A stretch of 64,000 nucleotides of DNA. Origin: Microbulbifer flavimaris (GTDB taxonomy: Bacteria; Pseudomonadota; Gammaproteobacteria; Pseudomonadales; Cellvibrionaceae). A program made the translations under genes and the position numbers. The stretch is taken from positions 62,001 to 126,000 of the forward strand of contig NZ_LRFG02000003.1 in NCBI RefSeq assembly GCF_001641755.2. The letters run 5' to 3'. This document shows positions 35,030 through 44,014 of the stretch, piece by piece (the first letter of the stretch is position 1; every line of letters begins with the position of its first letter). The notes under the pieces are model-generated. The model saw only the letters and a program-made list of their open reading frames with translations, did no database searches and was not told where the DNA came from.

Positions 35030-36175
35030 ATGACAGATTTCAAGTTGCCGCGCGGTATCGTGGTCAGCGGCACCGGCCTGTGGACTCCGCCGGAAGCCAT
35101 CAGCAACGAAGAACTGGTTGAGGCGTACAACAGCTACGCCGAGCGCTACAACGAGCGCCACGCGGGAGAGATAGAAGCGGGCAACATGGCCGCCAAGCCG
35201 CTCTCTTCGGCCGAGTTCATTGAAAAAGCTTCCGGCATCAAGAACCGCTATGTCATCAGCCGCGAGGGGATTCTCGACCCGGGCCGCATGCGCCCTTACC
35301 TGCCGGAGCGCCCCGATGATGAAATCAGCCTGCAGGCGGAGATGGGCCTCAAAGCAGCCAAGCTGGCACTGGAAAAAGCGGGCAAGAAGCCCGAGGACAT
35401 CGACGCGGTGATCGTTGGCGCTTCCTATATGCAGCGTGCCTACCCGGCCATCGCTATCGAGATTCAGGGCGCACTGGGTATCGAGGGCTTTGCCTTCGAT
35501 ATGGAAGTGGCCTGCTCCTCCGCCACTTTTGCCCTGCAGCGCGCTGTCGACACTGTCGCAGCGGGTTCGGCGCGGTCCGTTCTGGTGATCAACCCGGAAC
35601 TGGCATCGCCGCAAATCGACTTCACCGACCGGGACAGCCACTTTATTTTTGGCGACGTGGCTGTGGCCAGTGTGGTGGAGCGGCGGGATACCTGTGCGGT
35701 GGATACCGCCTGGGAAGTCCTCAGCACCCGCGCCCAGACCGTGTTCTCCAACAATATCCGCTCCAATTTCGGCTATACCGCCCGTGCCGCCGACGTGGAC
35801 CCCTTCGGCCCGGGCAAGCTGTTCCGCCAGAACGGCCGCAAGGTGTTCAAGGAAGTCTGCCCGATGGCCGCTACCCACATTGAGGAACATGTGCGTACCG
35901 CAGGCAGTGAGCCGGCCGACGTAAACCGCTACTGGCTGCACCAGGCCAACATCAATATGAACAACCTGATCGCGAAAAAGCTGATGGGCGATGACACCAG
36001 TATCGAACGAGCGCCGATCGTCCTGGATCGCTATGCCAACACCGGTTGCGCCGGCTCGGTGATTGCGTTCAACCTTTACAGCGATGACCTGGCCACCGGC
36101 GACCGGGGCGTGATCTGCTCCTTTGGCGCCGGTTATTCCATCGGCAGCCTGGTGCTGGAGAAGATCGCCATCTAA
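35030..36175 (+). CDS. FabH-like beta-ketoacyl-ACP synthase III (PA3286-like)
   Basis: The 381-residue enzyme has the KAS III catalytic triad: Cys in V-A-C-S-S-A-T-F, His in W-L-H-Q-A-N-I-N-M-N and Asn in Y-A-N-T-G-C-A-G-S. It is longer than E. coli FabH (317) and carries the segment A-Y-N-S-Y-A-E-R-Y-N-E-R-H near the start, like P. aeruginosa PA3286. That enzyme moves octanoyl-CoA from beta-oxidation into fatty-acid synthesis; the same role is plausible here. The ATG at 35030 follows GAGGA at 7 bases; the longer frame lacks the family match. Confidence 0.92.
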   Translation: MTDFKLPRGIVVSGTGLWTPPEAISNEELVEAYNSYAERYNERHAGEIEAGNMAAKPLSSAEFIEKASGIKNRYVISREGILDPGRMRPYLPERPDDEISLQAEMGLKAAKLALEKAGKKPEDIDAVIVGASYMQRAYPAIAIEIQGALGIEGFAFDMEVACSSATFALQRAVDTVAAGSARSVLVINPELASPQIDFTDRDSHFIFGDVAVASVVERRDTCAVDTAWEVLSTRAQTVFSNNIRSNFGYTARAADVDPFGPGKLFRQNGRKVFKEVCPMAATHIEEHVRTAGSEPADVNRYWLHQANINMNNLIAKKLMGDDTSIERAPIVLDRYANTGCAGSVIAFNLYSDDLATGDRGVICSFGAGYSIGSLVLEKIAI

Positions 36176-36548
36176 TGGCGGACAGCCCCGGCGTCAATGC
36201 CGGGGCTGTCTTACAGGAACTTCCGTTCGTCCCCTTCCTACCCCTTCTTTTCCCTTCCAACCCCACCCGGCTCTGCCGCCAAATCACCCGGGATCTCCCG
36301 TAATCCGATTTGCTGGTTACGCCCGTAAGTTGCGTCGCACAACCGCAAACCTGCCAAATGCACCCCGCAGCGGTGCCGGCACTGCCCAGAAAGCCCGCCG
36401 ACACAGAAAACGATCATCATTTAAAGCCCCAAGAAAGCTATCTGTACTAATATTCACAATTTTTTAACATATACAGCCTAGCAATTATGCAAAGTGTAGA
36501 TATAATCGCCACCCCGAACACCGAGCCGCTGACGAGATAGCTGTTTAC
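36176..36548. other. 373-base intergenic stretch
   Basis: It begins with a terminator-like hairpin. A pyrimidine-rich segment follows at about 36230-36270, then an AT-rich stretch at about 36440-36510 with TATAAT at 36501-36506. The last is probably the -10 box of the alaE gene, though no good -35 is present. No gene was seen. Confidence 0.55.
36181..36210 (+). terminator. Terminator-like hairpin after the FabH-like gene
   Basis: GACAGCCCCGGC and GCCGGGGCTGTC form a perfect 12-bp stem with a 6-base loop, 5 bases past the stop. Only two Ts follow, so it may need Rho or act as an mRNA end. Confidence 0.6.
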
Positions 36549-37052
36549 ATGTCACCGCCGATCATTGCCCCGCCTGTAGAGTCAGAGAAACCGTCTAGCC
36601 CGCCCCCGGCCCTGTGCCGGCGTCGCGAGCTGCTGCTCGACATCTTCGCCATGAACAGCTTCTCCTGGGCCATTGCCATCCCCATCGAGCTGCTGCTGGC
36701 GGGCCTCAGCCTGCAGGAACACCTGCAGGTTCGGATGCTGGCTGTCGTCTTCAACACCCTGATCGCCCGCCCATTCGGCCTGTATCGGCTGTGGATGTAT
36801 CGCCGCCTGCCGGGGCGGGGCCGGCTTCATGCCTATCTGGTGGACACCTTCGTGTTCCTCAGCTTCCAGCTGCCCCTCTACACCGGCAACATGCTGCTGG
36901 GTGGTGCCAGCTGGATGGAAATCGCCACGGCGAGCCTGACATTCATGTTGCTGGCCGGCGCCATGGGCCGGCCCTACGGGGTCTATCTCGACTGGCTGCG
37001 TCGACTGTGGATCAGACAACGTCAGCACGGGCGGACCCGCGCCCTTGCGTGA
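36549..37052 (+). CDS. alaE: AlaE family L-alanine exporter
   Basis: The 167-residue inner-membrane protein has four hydrophobic helices and the AlaE pattern: D-I-F-A-M-N-S-F-S-W, then I-P-I-E-L-L-L-A-G-L-S, N-T-L-I-A-R-P-F-G-L-Y-R, and G-R-P-Y-G-V-Y-L-D-W-L-R-R-L. In E. coli AlaE exports L-alanine under peptide-rich conditions. Here the N-terminus has about 25 extra Pro-rich residues. No neighbouring gene hints at its regulation. Confidence 0.85.
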   Translation: MSPPIIAPPVESEKPSSPPPALCRRRELLLDIFAMNSFSWAIAIPIELLLAGLSLQEHLQVRMLAVVFNTLIARPFGLYRLWMYRRLPGRGRLHAYLVDTFVFLSFQLPLYTGNMLLGGASWMEIATASLTFMLLAGAMGRPYGVYLDWLRRLWIRQRQHGRTRALA

Positions 37053-37389
37053 CCCCGCAGCAGGAGAGCCGGGAAGCAGGTGCGCCTGAATGAAACTGAC
37101 GCGGATTGCAACAACCCCGCTGCAGTCAGCGCAGGTGGCCGCTGAAGTCGTCTATCTTTAGCTCGGGTCCCTATAAACGCTGATAAGCCGGGGCCCGGAT
37201 CGTTCATGATCACGCGCTAAGGGCTGCCGAGCCGGAACAGACATACCCCCAAGTACCCGACGCGCACAAAATTCCCTTGAGTTGCGTGTCCAATTGCAGT
37301 ATCAAGCTCTCGTGGGTCAGACAGAGCAGTTAGACCCGAAAAAATGAGTGTTGGGCCGCAGGAATTGGCCCTATCAGATGGTGACAAGG
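37053..37389. other. 337-base intergenic stretch
   Basis: No supported gene. It holds a possible promoter (TTGAGT, 17 bases, TATCAA, about 37277-37305) for the following membrane protein. Short G+C palindromes lie near 37190. The stretch is more AT-rich than flanking coding sequence. Confidence 0.4.
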
Positions 37390-38379
37390 ATGAATAAACG
37401 CCGTTACTCCGTGGAGGCGGGACGCTTCACGCGCTCGTCTCTCGCTGGCATTGCCACGCTTCTTTCCCTGACACTCCCATCCGTGTCCTTCGGCCACACT
37501 CCTCCCGACCTGGCCGCAGGAATGGTGCCATTGCTGTGGCTGGCCGGCACTGCACTAGCACTACTGGTGACGCTGGCGACCAGCTGCATTCTGTGGCAAC
37601 GACTGCGACAGCAGGCTCGCACCTCCGCCGGGCGGCTGGAAAAGCTGCAGTCCGAGCGGGACACACTCGATGGGCAATTGCGCCATTACGGTCGTGAAAT
37701 CAAGGAGCGCGACAAGAAATTGTCAGTAGCGAGCCGGCGCATCCACGAGTTGCAGCAGGGCAAGTCAGACCTGCAGGCGGTCATCGGTCACCAGCTCCGC
37801 CGCCCACTGGATAACCTCAGTGAAACACTGCAACGCCTGGCGATCAGCGCCCAGGGTGACAGCGCCACCCTGGCGGAGCGCGCACGTGCCCAGCTGCAGC
37901 CGATCATTCGCTCCCTAAATCAGATTCAGCGTCTCGGCCAGGTGGAGACAGTCGCCATCGCCGCCCCGCCCCAGGCCGACAACGGTGCAGAGGCTGACGT
38001 ACAGTCACTGAGGGTGCTGAACCTCAACGCACTCGAACAGAAGCGCGATACCCTCGGCCACCAGACGTTTGCCGACCTGATCAACCGACGTGCTGCGCAC
38101 CTGCCAAAGAAAATCACGGAGCTCACCAGCGCCCTCACCGGCCGACACTGGCTGGATGCGGAGAGACTGGCGCTGGTGGTGGCTGCCAACGCCGAGGAAA
38201 TCGCCCTCGACGCGATCGCCGGCCATCTGCGCAACCTGTCTGCTCAGCTCGGCATCGACAGTGAGCGCGAAGGTTGCCGCCAACAGCGCTCCGAGCTCCT
38301 GAACCTGATGCGTGTCTCCTTGCAACAGCTGCAGGACTGGAAGAGCAAAAATCTACATACCGAGTGGGCGCTGCGATGA
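37390..38379 (+). CDS. Membrane-anchored coiled-coil protein with HisKA-like H-box and histidine-less HPt-like domain
   Basis: The 329-residue protein (counted from ATG 37390) has a signal-like first segment, a membrane helix at about 45-69, then a cytosolic coiled coil at about 75-130. Residues 133-140 read G-H-Q-L-R-R-P-L, close to the kinase H-box S-H-E-L-R-T-P-L, but H+1 is Gln and there is no ATPase domain. Residues about 210-300 resemble an HPt domain (D-T-L-G-H-Q-T-F-A-D-L-I), but the phosphoacceptor His is lost (R-L-A-L-V-V-A-A-N-A). In-frame starts at 37378 (ATG) and 37348 (GTG) are possible. It looks like a signalling scaffold derived from kinase parts. I do not recognise a named family. 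Confidence 0.7.
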   Translation: MNKRRYSVEAGRFTRSSLAGIATLLSLTLPSVSFGHTPPDLAAGMVPLLWLAGTALALLVTLATSCILWQRLRQQARTSAGRLEKLQSERDTLDGQLRHYGREIKERDKKLSVASRRIHELQQGKSDLQAVIGHQLRRPLDNLSETLQRLAISAQGDSATLAERARAQLQPIIRSLNQIQRLGQVETVAIAAPPQADNGAEADVQSLRVLNLNALEQKRDTLGHQTFADLINRRAAHLPKKITELTSALTGRHWLDAERLALVVAANAEEIALDAIAGHLRNLSAQLGIDSEREGCRQQRSELLNLMRVSLQQLQDWKSKNLHTEWALR

Positions 38380-38452
38380 GTACCCACAGGCCCTGCTTGC
38401 AATGCACCGCGGCGACCCCACAATAGCCTTTTCATCTATTGCGAGAGAGCCC

Positions 38453-38806
38453 ATGTCCGAGCAGTACCCCGTCAAAACCCCGGAAGCCCGCGAGCAATCC
38501 GGCCGCGATCTGGCTACCCTGGTCTACCTGATCCAGGCCATCAGCCTGTTTACAGCCGTGCCGTTTTTCATCGGTGTGATCATCAACTACGTAAAGCGCG
38601 GCGACGTGCGCGGCACGCTGGCGGAATCGCACTTTCGCTGGCAGATCCGCACCTTCTGGTTCAGCATCCTGTGGTTTGTGGTGGGCTGGGCGACCGTGTG
38701 GATTTTCGGCCTGGGCTTTGTCATCCTCGGCATCAGCTGGATCTGGGTGGTATATCGGGTTATCCGCGGCTGGCTGGTACTGGCAGACAACCGCCCGGCC
38801 TATTGA
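38453..38806 (+). CDS. DUF4870-type small membrane protein
   Basis: The 117-residue protein has a polar N-terminus and three membrane helices. A conserved L-A-T-L-V-Y-L-I-Q, the segment Y-V-K-R-G-D-V-R-G-T, and W-I-W-V-V-Y-R-V-I-R-G-W-L-V-L resemble DUF4870 proteins of gammaproteobacteria. The ATG at 38453 (M-S-E-Q-Y) was preferred over an upstream one inside the previous reading frame. Function is unknown. Confidence 0.8.
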   Translation: MSEQYPVKTPEAREQSGRDLATLVYLIQAISLFTAVPFFIGVIINYVKRGDVRGTLAESHFRWQIRTFWFSILWFVVGWATVWIFGLGFVILGISWIWVVYRVIRGWLVLADNRPAY

Positions 38807-38824
38807 ACGATTTCCCCATACAGC

Positions 38825-38855
38825 AAAAAGGCCGGCTAACAAGCCGGCCTTTTTT
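38825..38855. terminator. Bidirectional intrinsic terminator
   Basis: A run of five As leads into GGCCGGCT, a 4-base loop AACA, then AGCCGGCC and six Ts. It can end both the DUF4870 gene (plus) and the DUF945 gene (minus), which converge here. Confidence 0.92.
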
Positions 38856-38882
38856 GTTGCTGGGATTTGCTCTCACCCGCAG

Positions 38883-40130
38883 TTAAAACTGTCCGGTAAT
38901 CGCCATCAGGAAAAGATCCGGGGGCAGCGGCTGGCCGTTGACCTTCAGCTCACCGCGATCCACCTCCAGTAGCATCTGTAACTCGCCATCCTCTTCTTCC
39001 AGCAAGCCGTATTTGCGCAGCAACAGGGCCTGGCCAATCAGCGGGGACTGCAACAGCGCCTGCTCGGCGGCAGAAAACGTCATGGTGCCGGTCATCGGTG
39101 CCAGCCACCGGGCCTGCGCCTGGTTCACCTGCCGCGCACCGGCACTGAAGCCCCGCCAGTTGATATCTGCATCCAGCATGATGGGACCGTTGGCGGACTC
39201 CACAAGGAGTTGCTGTTTCAACACCAGCGGCGGCTGGAATACCTCCGGCCATTGGCGTGCACCGGAGACCGGTATCAACTGGGACAGATAGTGGCTCAAG
39301 ACGGCAGGCGCAATTTCCGGAACGTTCACCCGCTGACTGACCGCACTCACCGGCGTCGCAGACTGGACCTGCGGCGCATCGAATTTGCTTTCCAGCTTCA
39401 GGCGACCACCGCCGATCACAGTCAGCGCCAGGTCCAGCTGAACCTGGCGCAGTTCCAGCGGGCCGGACTCCGTTTCGGCCTTCAGGAGCGGCCATTGCAG
39501 GCTACCCTCCAGCGAGCGGCCGGGCACAATGACCATCTCCCCGTTAGCCGGTGCGCTGTAGAACTTTTCGTGCCCACCCTCGCTGTGACGGATCTCACCG
39601 ACCTGCACGGTGCCATTCAGTACCGCGCCGGTGTAATCCGTCAGGAACCGCACTTCGGCACCCTCAAACTGCAGCTCGCCACTGGCGTCACTGCGGGTAA
39701 ACGATTCGAGACGCAAGGTGTTCTCGATGTTGTTGTCCATACCCACGACGGTCTCCAGGCGCAGCGGGCTGTCCTCAAGGCGGCCGTACAGCGCTTCGAG
39801 TTGCGCACGCAGTGCCGCCGGCAACTGCTCCGGGACCAGGGTGGTAACGCTGTATACCGCACCCACGCGCGGGCCAACGGCAGTGAAAAGCAGTGGGCCG
39901 TGCTGGATTTCACTGCGCAGCTCGGTCGGGCCGTCGCTTGCAGAGATTTGCGTATGCGCCTCGGCACCGAACCAGCCGCGCTGGTAGTCAGTGCGCTCTA
40001 CCTCCTTGATGCGCCCGAGCTGTTCCATCCAGACGGTCTCGATTTGCGGACCAATGACTCGGGGGGCGCCGACGGCGATCAGGACCAGCAGCCCGATCAC
40101 AACCAGAAGGGAATTGCGGAGTAGTTTCAT
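38883..40130 (-). CDS. DUF945 (YdgA-like) periplasmic protein
   Basis: The 415-residue protein begins with a signal anchor (L-L-V-V-I-G-L-L-V-L-I-A-V-G-A-P). The DUF945 pattern then follows: W-M-E-Q-L-G-R-I, Y-Q-R-G-W-F-G-A-E-A, I-Q-H-G-P-L-L-F, then long beta-rich repeats. E. coli YdgA/YihF are relatives with unclear function. The chosen start gives the anchor a clean N-terminus; there is no good ribosome site. It converges on the DUF4870 gene over a bidirectional terminator. Confidence 0.88.
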   Translation of the reverse strand: MKLLRNSLLVVIGLLVLIAVGAPRVIGPQIETVWMEQLGRIKEVERTDYQRGWFGAEAHTQISASDGPTELRSEIQHGPLLFTAVGPRVGAVYSVTTLVPEQLPAALRAQLEALYGRLEDSPLRLETVVGMDNNIENTLRLESFTRSDASGELQFEGAEVRFLTDYTGAVLNGTVQVGEIRHSEGGHEKFYSAPANGEMVIVPGRSLEGSLQWPLLKAETESGPLELRQVQLDLALTVIGGGRLKLESKFDAPQVQSATPVSAVSQRVNVPEIAPAVLSHYLSQLIPVSGARQWPEVFQPPLVLKQQLLVESANGPIMLDADINWRGFSAGARQVNQAQARWLAPMTGTMTFSAAEQALLQSPLIGQALLLRKYGLLEEEDGELQMLLEVDRGELKVNGQPLPPDLFLMAITGQF

Positions 40131-40241
40131 AGAAAAGATGACACTGAACATTTTGTGCCGATGGTAACAGATTCAACGTGACGGCAAGGCGAACGCCAAG
40201 CCGTCATCGAGGTCGACAGCAACCGAAGTGCCGGCCGCAAA

Positions 40242-41156
40242 TCAGGCGGGAGTCATTGCCCGGGCAACACGGGAATTGCTCTCGCGCCCCAGTTCCGTGG
40301 AGATATAGTTGCCAGCTGCCACCAGCTTGTCCAGGTCGATACCGGTCTCTATCCCGAGCCCCTGCAACAGGTAGAGCACATCTTCGCTCGCCACGTTGCC
40401 CGATGCTCCGCGGGCATAGGGGCAGCCACCGAGCCCGGCCACAGCAGAATCCACCACCGCAACGCCCATCTGCAGTGCGGCGTAGATGTTGGCCAGGGCC
40501 TGACCGTAAGTATCGTGGAAGTGGACCGCCAGTTTTTCCAGCGGTACACGGCTGGCGACGGTGTCGATCATGCGCTTGGCCTTTTCCGGTGTCCCCACAC
40601 CGATGGTGTCACCGAGGGAGATCTCGTAGCACCCCATGTCCAGCAGCGCCGCACTGACCTCTGCGACTTTCTCCGCGGCGATGTCGCCCTCGTAGGGGCA
40701 ACCCAGCACGCAGGATACATAGCCCCGCACCGGGATGCCGTCGGCCGCAGCGCGCTCCAGCAGCGGCGCAAAGCGCTCGAGGCTCTCGGCGATGGAGCAG
40801 TTGATATTTTTCTGTGTGAAGGCCTCTGAGGCGGCTCCGAAAACCGCTACTTCGTCCGCCCGCGCCTGCAGGGCGCGCTCATAGCCCTTCAGATTTGGTG
40901 TCAGGGCGCTGTAAATCACACCCTGTTGACGCTCGATTCCCGCCAGCACCTCTTCGCTCGAGGCCATTTGCGGCACCCACTTGGGGCTGACAAAACTGCC
41001 GGCCTCGATCACCGGCAAGCCAGCCGCGGACAGCCGGTTGACCAGCCCGATACGGGTATCGACGGAGATGGGCTGCTTCTCGTTCTGCAGGCCGTCCCGC
41101 GGGCCCACCTCGACCATTTTGACTCGTTTCGGCAGGTTGTTGGTCGCCGTTGTCAT
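40242..41156 (-). CDS. liuE: Hydroxymethylglutaryl-CoA lyase
   Basis: The 304-residue TIM-barrel enzyme splits HMG-CoA into acetoacetate and acetyl-CoA, the last step of the leucine pathway. The N-terminus [19 protein letters not shown] and the catalytic Cys loop [10 protein letters not shown] are all there. Its ATG overlaps the liuD stop by 4 bases. It is the last gene of the liu operon. Confidence 0.96.
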   Translation of the reverse strand: MTTATNNLPKRVKMVEVGPRDGLQNEKQPISVDTRIGLVNRLSAAGLPVIEAGSFVSPKWVPQMASSEEVLAGIERQQGVIYSALTPNLKGYERALQARADEVAVFGAASEAFTQKNINCSIAESLERFAPLLERAAADGIPVRGYVSCVLGCPYEGDIAAEKVAEVSAALLDMGCYEISLGDTIGVGTPEKAKRMIDTVASRVPLEKLAVHFHDTYGQALANIYAALQMGVAVVDSAVAGLGGCPYARGASGNVASEDVLYLLQGLGIETGIDLDKLVAAGNYISTELGRESNSRVARAMTPA

Positions 41157-43153
41157 GACTGCTCCCCGGTATCGAAATCGATCAGTAGGCTGCCACCGTC
41201 CACCAGGTCGCCCTGTGCGCACAGGTACTGCTGAACCACACCGGCGGAAGGTGCCCGCAGGGTGTGCTCCATTTTCATCGCCTCCATCACCAGCAGCGGC
41301 TGGTCTGCCTCGACGGCGCTGCCCGGCTCCACCAGCAGCGCGATGACGGTACCGTTCATGGGGGCTTCCAGGCCCTCGGCGTACTGGCCACCCTCGCCCA
41401 GATCCGGCGGCAGTACCCGGAATTCCACCTGGCGGTCACCGACAAATACGGCCCCGCCCTCGGCGGTGTCCACGCTGCTGAAGCTCATCCGGCGCCCATC
41501 CACCAGCGCCAGCTCTCGGCCCGGCAGCAGGCGGATCTCGCCCTGCCCTGCCTCTCCCAGGGCCTGACAATGCCAGAACACCGCGCCATCGCGCACTTCG
41601 GTAAGCAGGTCCACATGGCGACCGTGGATATCGATATTGTGACGCCGCTGTGCGGACAGCCCACTGCGCCAGTTGTCGCCGCAGTGCCAGGGAGAGTGGG
41701 GGTCCCGGGCGGGCGCCGCCGCGCGCAGGTCGCGCATCTCGCGCTCGTGCAGATAGGCCGCAATGCCGGCGCACTCCAGCGCAGTGATTGCCCGCTCAGC
41801 CTGCAGCAGCTCCGATTCGTGATCTTCGATGAAGTGCGTGCTGACACGACCGGCGACAAAGTCTTCCTGGTTGATGACCCGACGCAGGAAGTCGATATTG
41901 TGTCGCAAGCCGGCGATCTGGTACTGCCCCAGCGCCCGATCCAGTCTCGCCAGCGCCTCGCGGCGGTTGCGACCGTGGCAGATCAACTTGGCGATCATCG
42001 GGTCGTAGTGCACGCTGATCTCATCGCCGCTCTGCACGCCGGTGTCGACCCGCACTGATTCGCTCTCCTCCGGCGGACGGTGGCGCACCAGCATGCCAGT
42101 GGCCGGCAGGAAATTGTTGTCCGGGTCTTCCGCGTAAATACGCACCTCGAAGGCATGGCCGTCGATGGCGAGCTCCTCCTGCCGCCTGGGCAGAGGTTCG
42201 CCGGCGGCGACCGCCAGCTGCCACGCCACCAGGTCCTGACCGGAAATCATCTCCGTCACCGGGTGCTCCACCTGTAGCCGGGTATTCATCTCCATGAAGA
42301 AGAAGCTGCCGTCGGCATCCAGCAGAAACTCGACGGTGCCCGCCCCTTCATAGCCAATAGCGTGGGCCGCACGCAGTGCCGCTTCACCCATCTCCGCACG
42401 AAGCTCCTCCGAAAGGCCCGGCGCCGGTGCCTCCTCCACCACTTTCTGGTGGCGGCGCTGTACCGAGCAGTCCCGCTCGAACAGGTAGACGCCATTGCCC
42501 TGCTGGTCGCAGAACACCTGGATCTCCACGTGCCGGGGGCTGACAACATAGCGCTCGAGCAACATCAAGTCGTCGCCGAACGCGTTCATTGCTTCGCGCT
42601 TGGCCGCGTCCAGGGCGCTGCGAAATTCTGCCGCGTCATCGACCCGGCGCATGCCCTTGCCGCCACCACCGGCGGCGGCTTTCAGCAGAATCGGATAACC
42701 GATGCGCTGGGCGTGGGCTTCAAGTTCAGCGGGATCCTGGTTGTCACCGTGATAGCCCGGCACCAGCGGCACCTTGGCTTCTTCCATGATGCGCTTGGCC
42801 GCAGACTTAGAACCCATGGCCTCGATGGCGGCTGCGGGCGGGCCGACAAAAATAATGTCCGCTTGCTGACAGGCGCGACAGAAGCCGGCGTTCTCAGACA
42901 GAAAGCCGTAGCCGGGATGAATGGCGTCGGCACCAGTACGCGTGGCGGCGTCCAGTACCTTTTCGACATCCAGGTAGGAGTCCTTCGCCGGCGGCGGGCC
43001 GAGCCGCACCGCTTCATCCGCCAGCTGTACATGCAGGGCATCGGCGTCGGCATCGGAGTAAACCGCAACCGTAGCAACACCGAGTCGGCGGGCGGTTTTA
43101 ATGATGCGGCAGGCTATCTCACCGCGATTGGCTATTAACAGTTTGCGAATCAT
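41153..43153 (-). CDS. liuD: Methylcrotonyl-CoA carboxylase, biotin-carboxylase/BCCP alpha subunit
   Basis: The 666-residue subunit carries the biotin carboxylase ATP-grasp domain at the start ([30 protein letters not shown]) and the biotinyl domain at the C-terminus with biotin Lys in V-M-E-A-M-K-M-E-H. With LiuB it carboxylates 3-methylcrotonyl-CoA. Biotin for it comes from the bio genes 7 kb away. It begins 15 bases after liuC and overlaps liuE by 4. Confidence 0.97.
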   Translation of the reverse strand: MIRKLLIANRGEIACRIIKTARRLGVATVAVYSDADADALHVQLADEAVRLGPPPAKDSYLDVEKVLDAATRTGADAIHPGYGFLSENAGFCRACQQADIIFVGPPAAAIEAMGSKSAAKRIMEEAKVPLVPGYHGDNQDPAELEAHAQRIGYPILLKAAAGGGGKGMRRVDDAAEFRSALDAAKREAMNAFGDDLMLLERYVVSPRHVEIQVFCDQQGNGVYLFERDCSVQRRHQKVVEEAPAPGLSEELRAEMGEAALRAAHAIGYEGAGTVEFLLDADGSFFFMEMNTRLQVEHPVTEMISGQDLVAWQLAVAAGEPLPRRQEELAIDGHAFEVRIYAEDPDNNFLPATGMLVRHRPPEESESVRVDTGVQSGDEISVHYDPMIAKLICHGRNRREALARLDRALGQYQIAGLRHNIDFLRRVINQEDFVAGRVSTHFIEDHESELLQAERAITALECAGIAAYLHEREMRDLRAAAPARDPHSPWHCGDNWRSGLSAQRRHNIDIHGRHVDLLTEVRDGAVFWHCQALGEAGQGEIRLLPGRELALVDGRRMSFSSVDTAEGGAVFVGDRQVEFRVLPPDLGEGGQYAEGLEAPMNGTVIALLVEPGSAVEADQPLLVMEAMKMEHTLRAPSAGVVQQYLCAQGDLVDGGSLLIDFDTGEQS

Positions 43154-43168
43154 AGTGCGTCCGAAAAG

Positions 43169-43966
43169 TTATTCCTCGCCACTGCCCATCCAAGTGGGCG
43201 CCCGTTTTTCCAGGAAGGCACTGAGCCCCTCCTGCCCCTCCGGAGAGACACGCACCGCTGCAATCAGGGCGCTGGTCTGGCCCTGCAGCTCTTCGTTGAT
43301 CACCCGGTTGGACATGGACATTGCCAGTTGCTTGGCCATGGCGACGGCCCGCGGGCCATTGTCGAGAATCGTGTTCACCAGTTTCTGCACTTCCAGGTCC
43401 AGCTCGCCTTCCTGGCAGACCTCGGAGACCAGGCCGATTTCACGGGCGCGCTGCGCGCTGAAACGTTCGGCGGTGACGAAGTAGCGTCTGGCGTGGCGGG
43501 CGCCGACGGCATTGATGACGTAGGGACTGATGGTGGCGGGCAACAGGCCGATCTTGACCTCGGACAGGCAGAAACTGGCGCGCTCCGCAGCGACCGCCAT
43601 GTCGCAGCAGCTAACCAGACCCACTGCGCCGCCAAACGCTGCGCCCTGCACCCGGGCGATGGTCGGTGCCGGGAAAGTGTCGAGCTTGTGCAGCATTGCC
43701 GCCAGCGCAGCGGCGTCACGGCGGTTGTCCTCCTCGGAATATTCCGCCATGCGCTTCATCCAGTTCAGGTCGGCACCGGCGGAAAAGTTCTTGCCATTGG
43801 AAGCCAGCACCAGCGCACGGATTTCCGGCTGCTGGGAAAGATGATCGAAAGTCTCACCCAGCTGACGGATCAGGTCGTCGTCGAAGGCATTGTGGACATC
43901 CGGACGGTTGAGGGTAACGGTTGCCACGCCCTCGCTGTCGATTTCGGTCAGCAGTTTTTCACTCAT
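43169..43966 (-). CDS. liuC: Methylglutaconyl-CoA hydratase
   Basis: The 265-residue crotonase-fold enzyme hydrates 3-methylglutaconyl-CoA to HMG-CoA. The oxyanion hole segment G-K-N-F-S-A-G-A-D-L and G-A-A-F-G-G-A-V-G-L are present; the Glu pair is consistent with a hydratase. The operon position (between liuB and liuD) sets the substrate. It follows liuB by 48 bases. Confidence 0.95.
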   Translation of the reverse strand: MSEKLLTEIDSEGVATVTLNRPDVHNAFDDDLIRQLGETFDHLSQQPEIRALVLASNGKNFSAGADLNWMKRMAEYSEEDNRRDAAALAAMLHKLDTFPAPTIARVQGAAFGGAVGLVSCCDMAVAAERASFCLSEVKIGLLPATISPYVINAVGARHARRYFVTAERFSAQRAREIGLVSEVCQEGELDLEVQKLVNTILDNGPRAVAMAKQLAMSMSNRVINEELQGQTSALIAAVRVSPEGQEGLSAFLEKRAPTWMGSGEE

Positions 43967-44014
43967 GAATTTTCCTTGCTCGGTGGTTTCCGGACAGAAT
44001 TCTGCTCTCGGGCA

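Noticed and set aside
37109..37180. A 23-codon ATG frame in the gap after alaE
   Set aside because: It has no ribosome site or recognisable signal and is too short to support.
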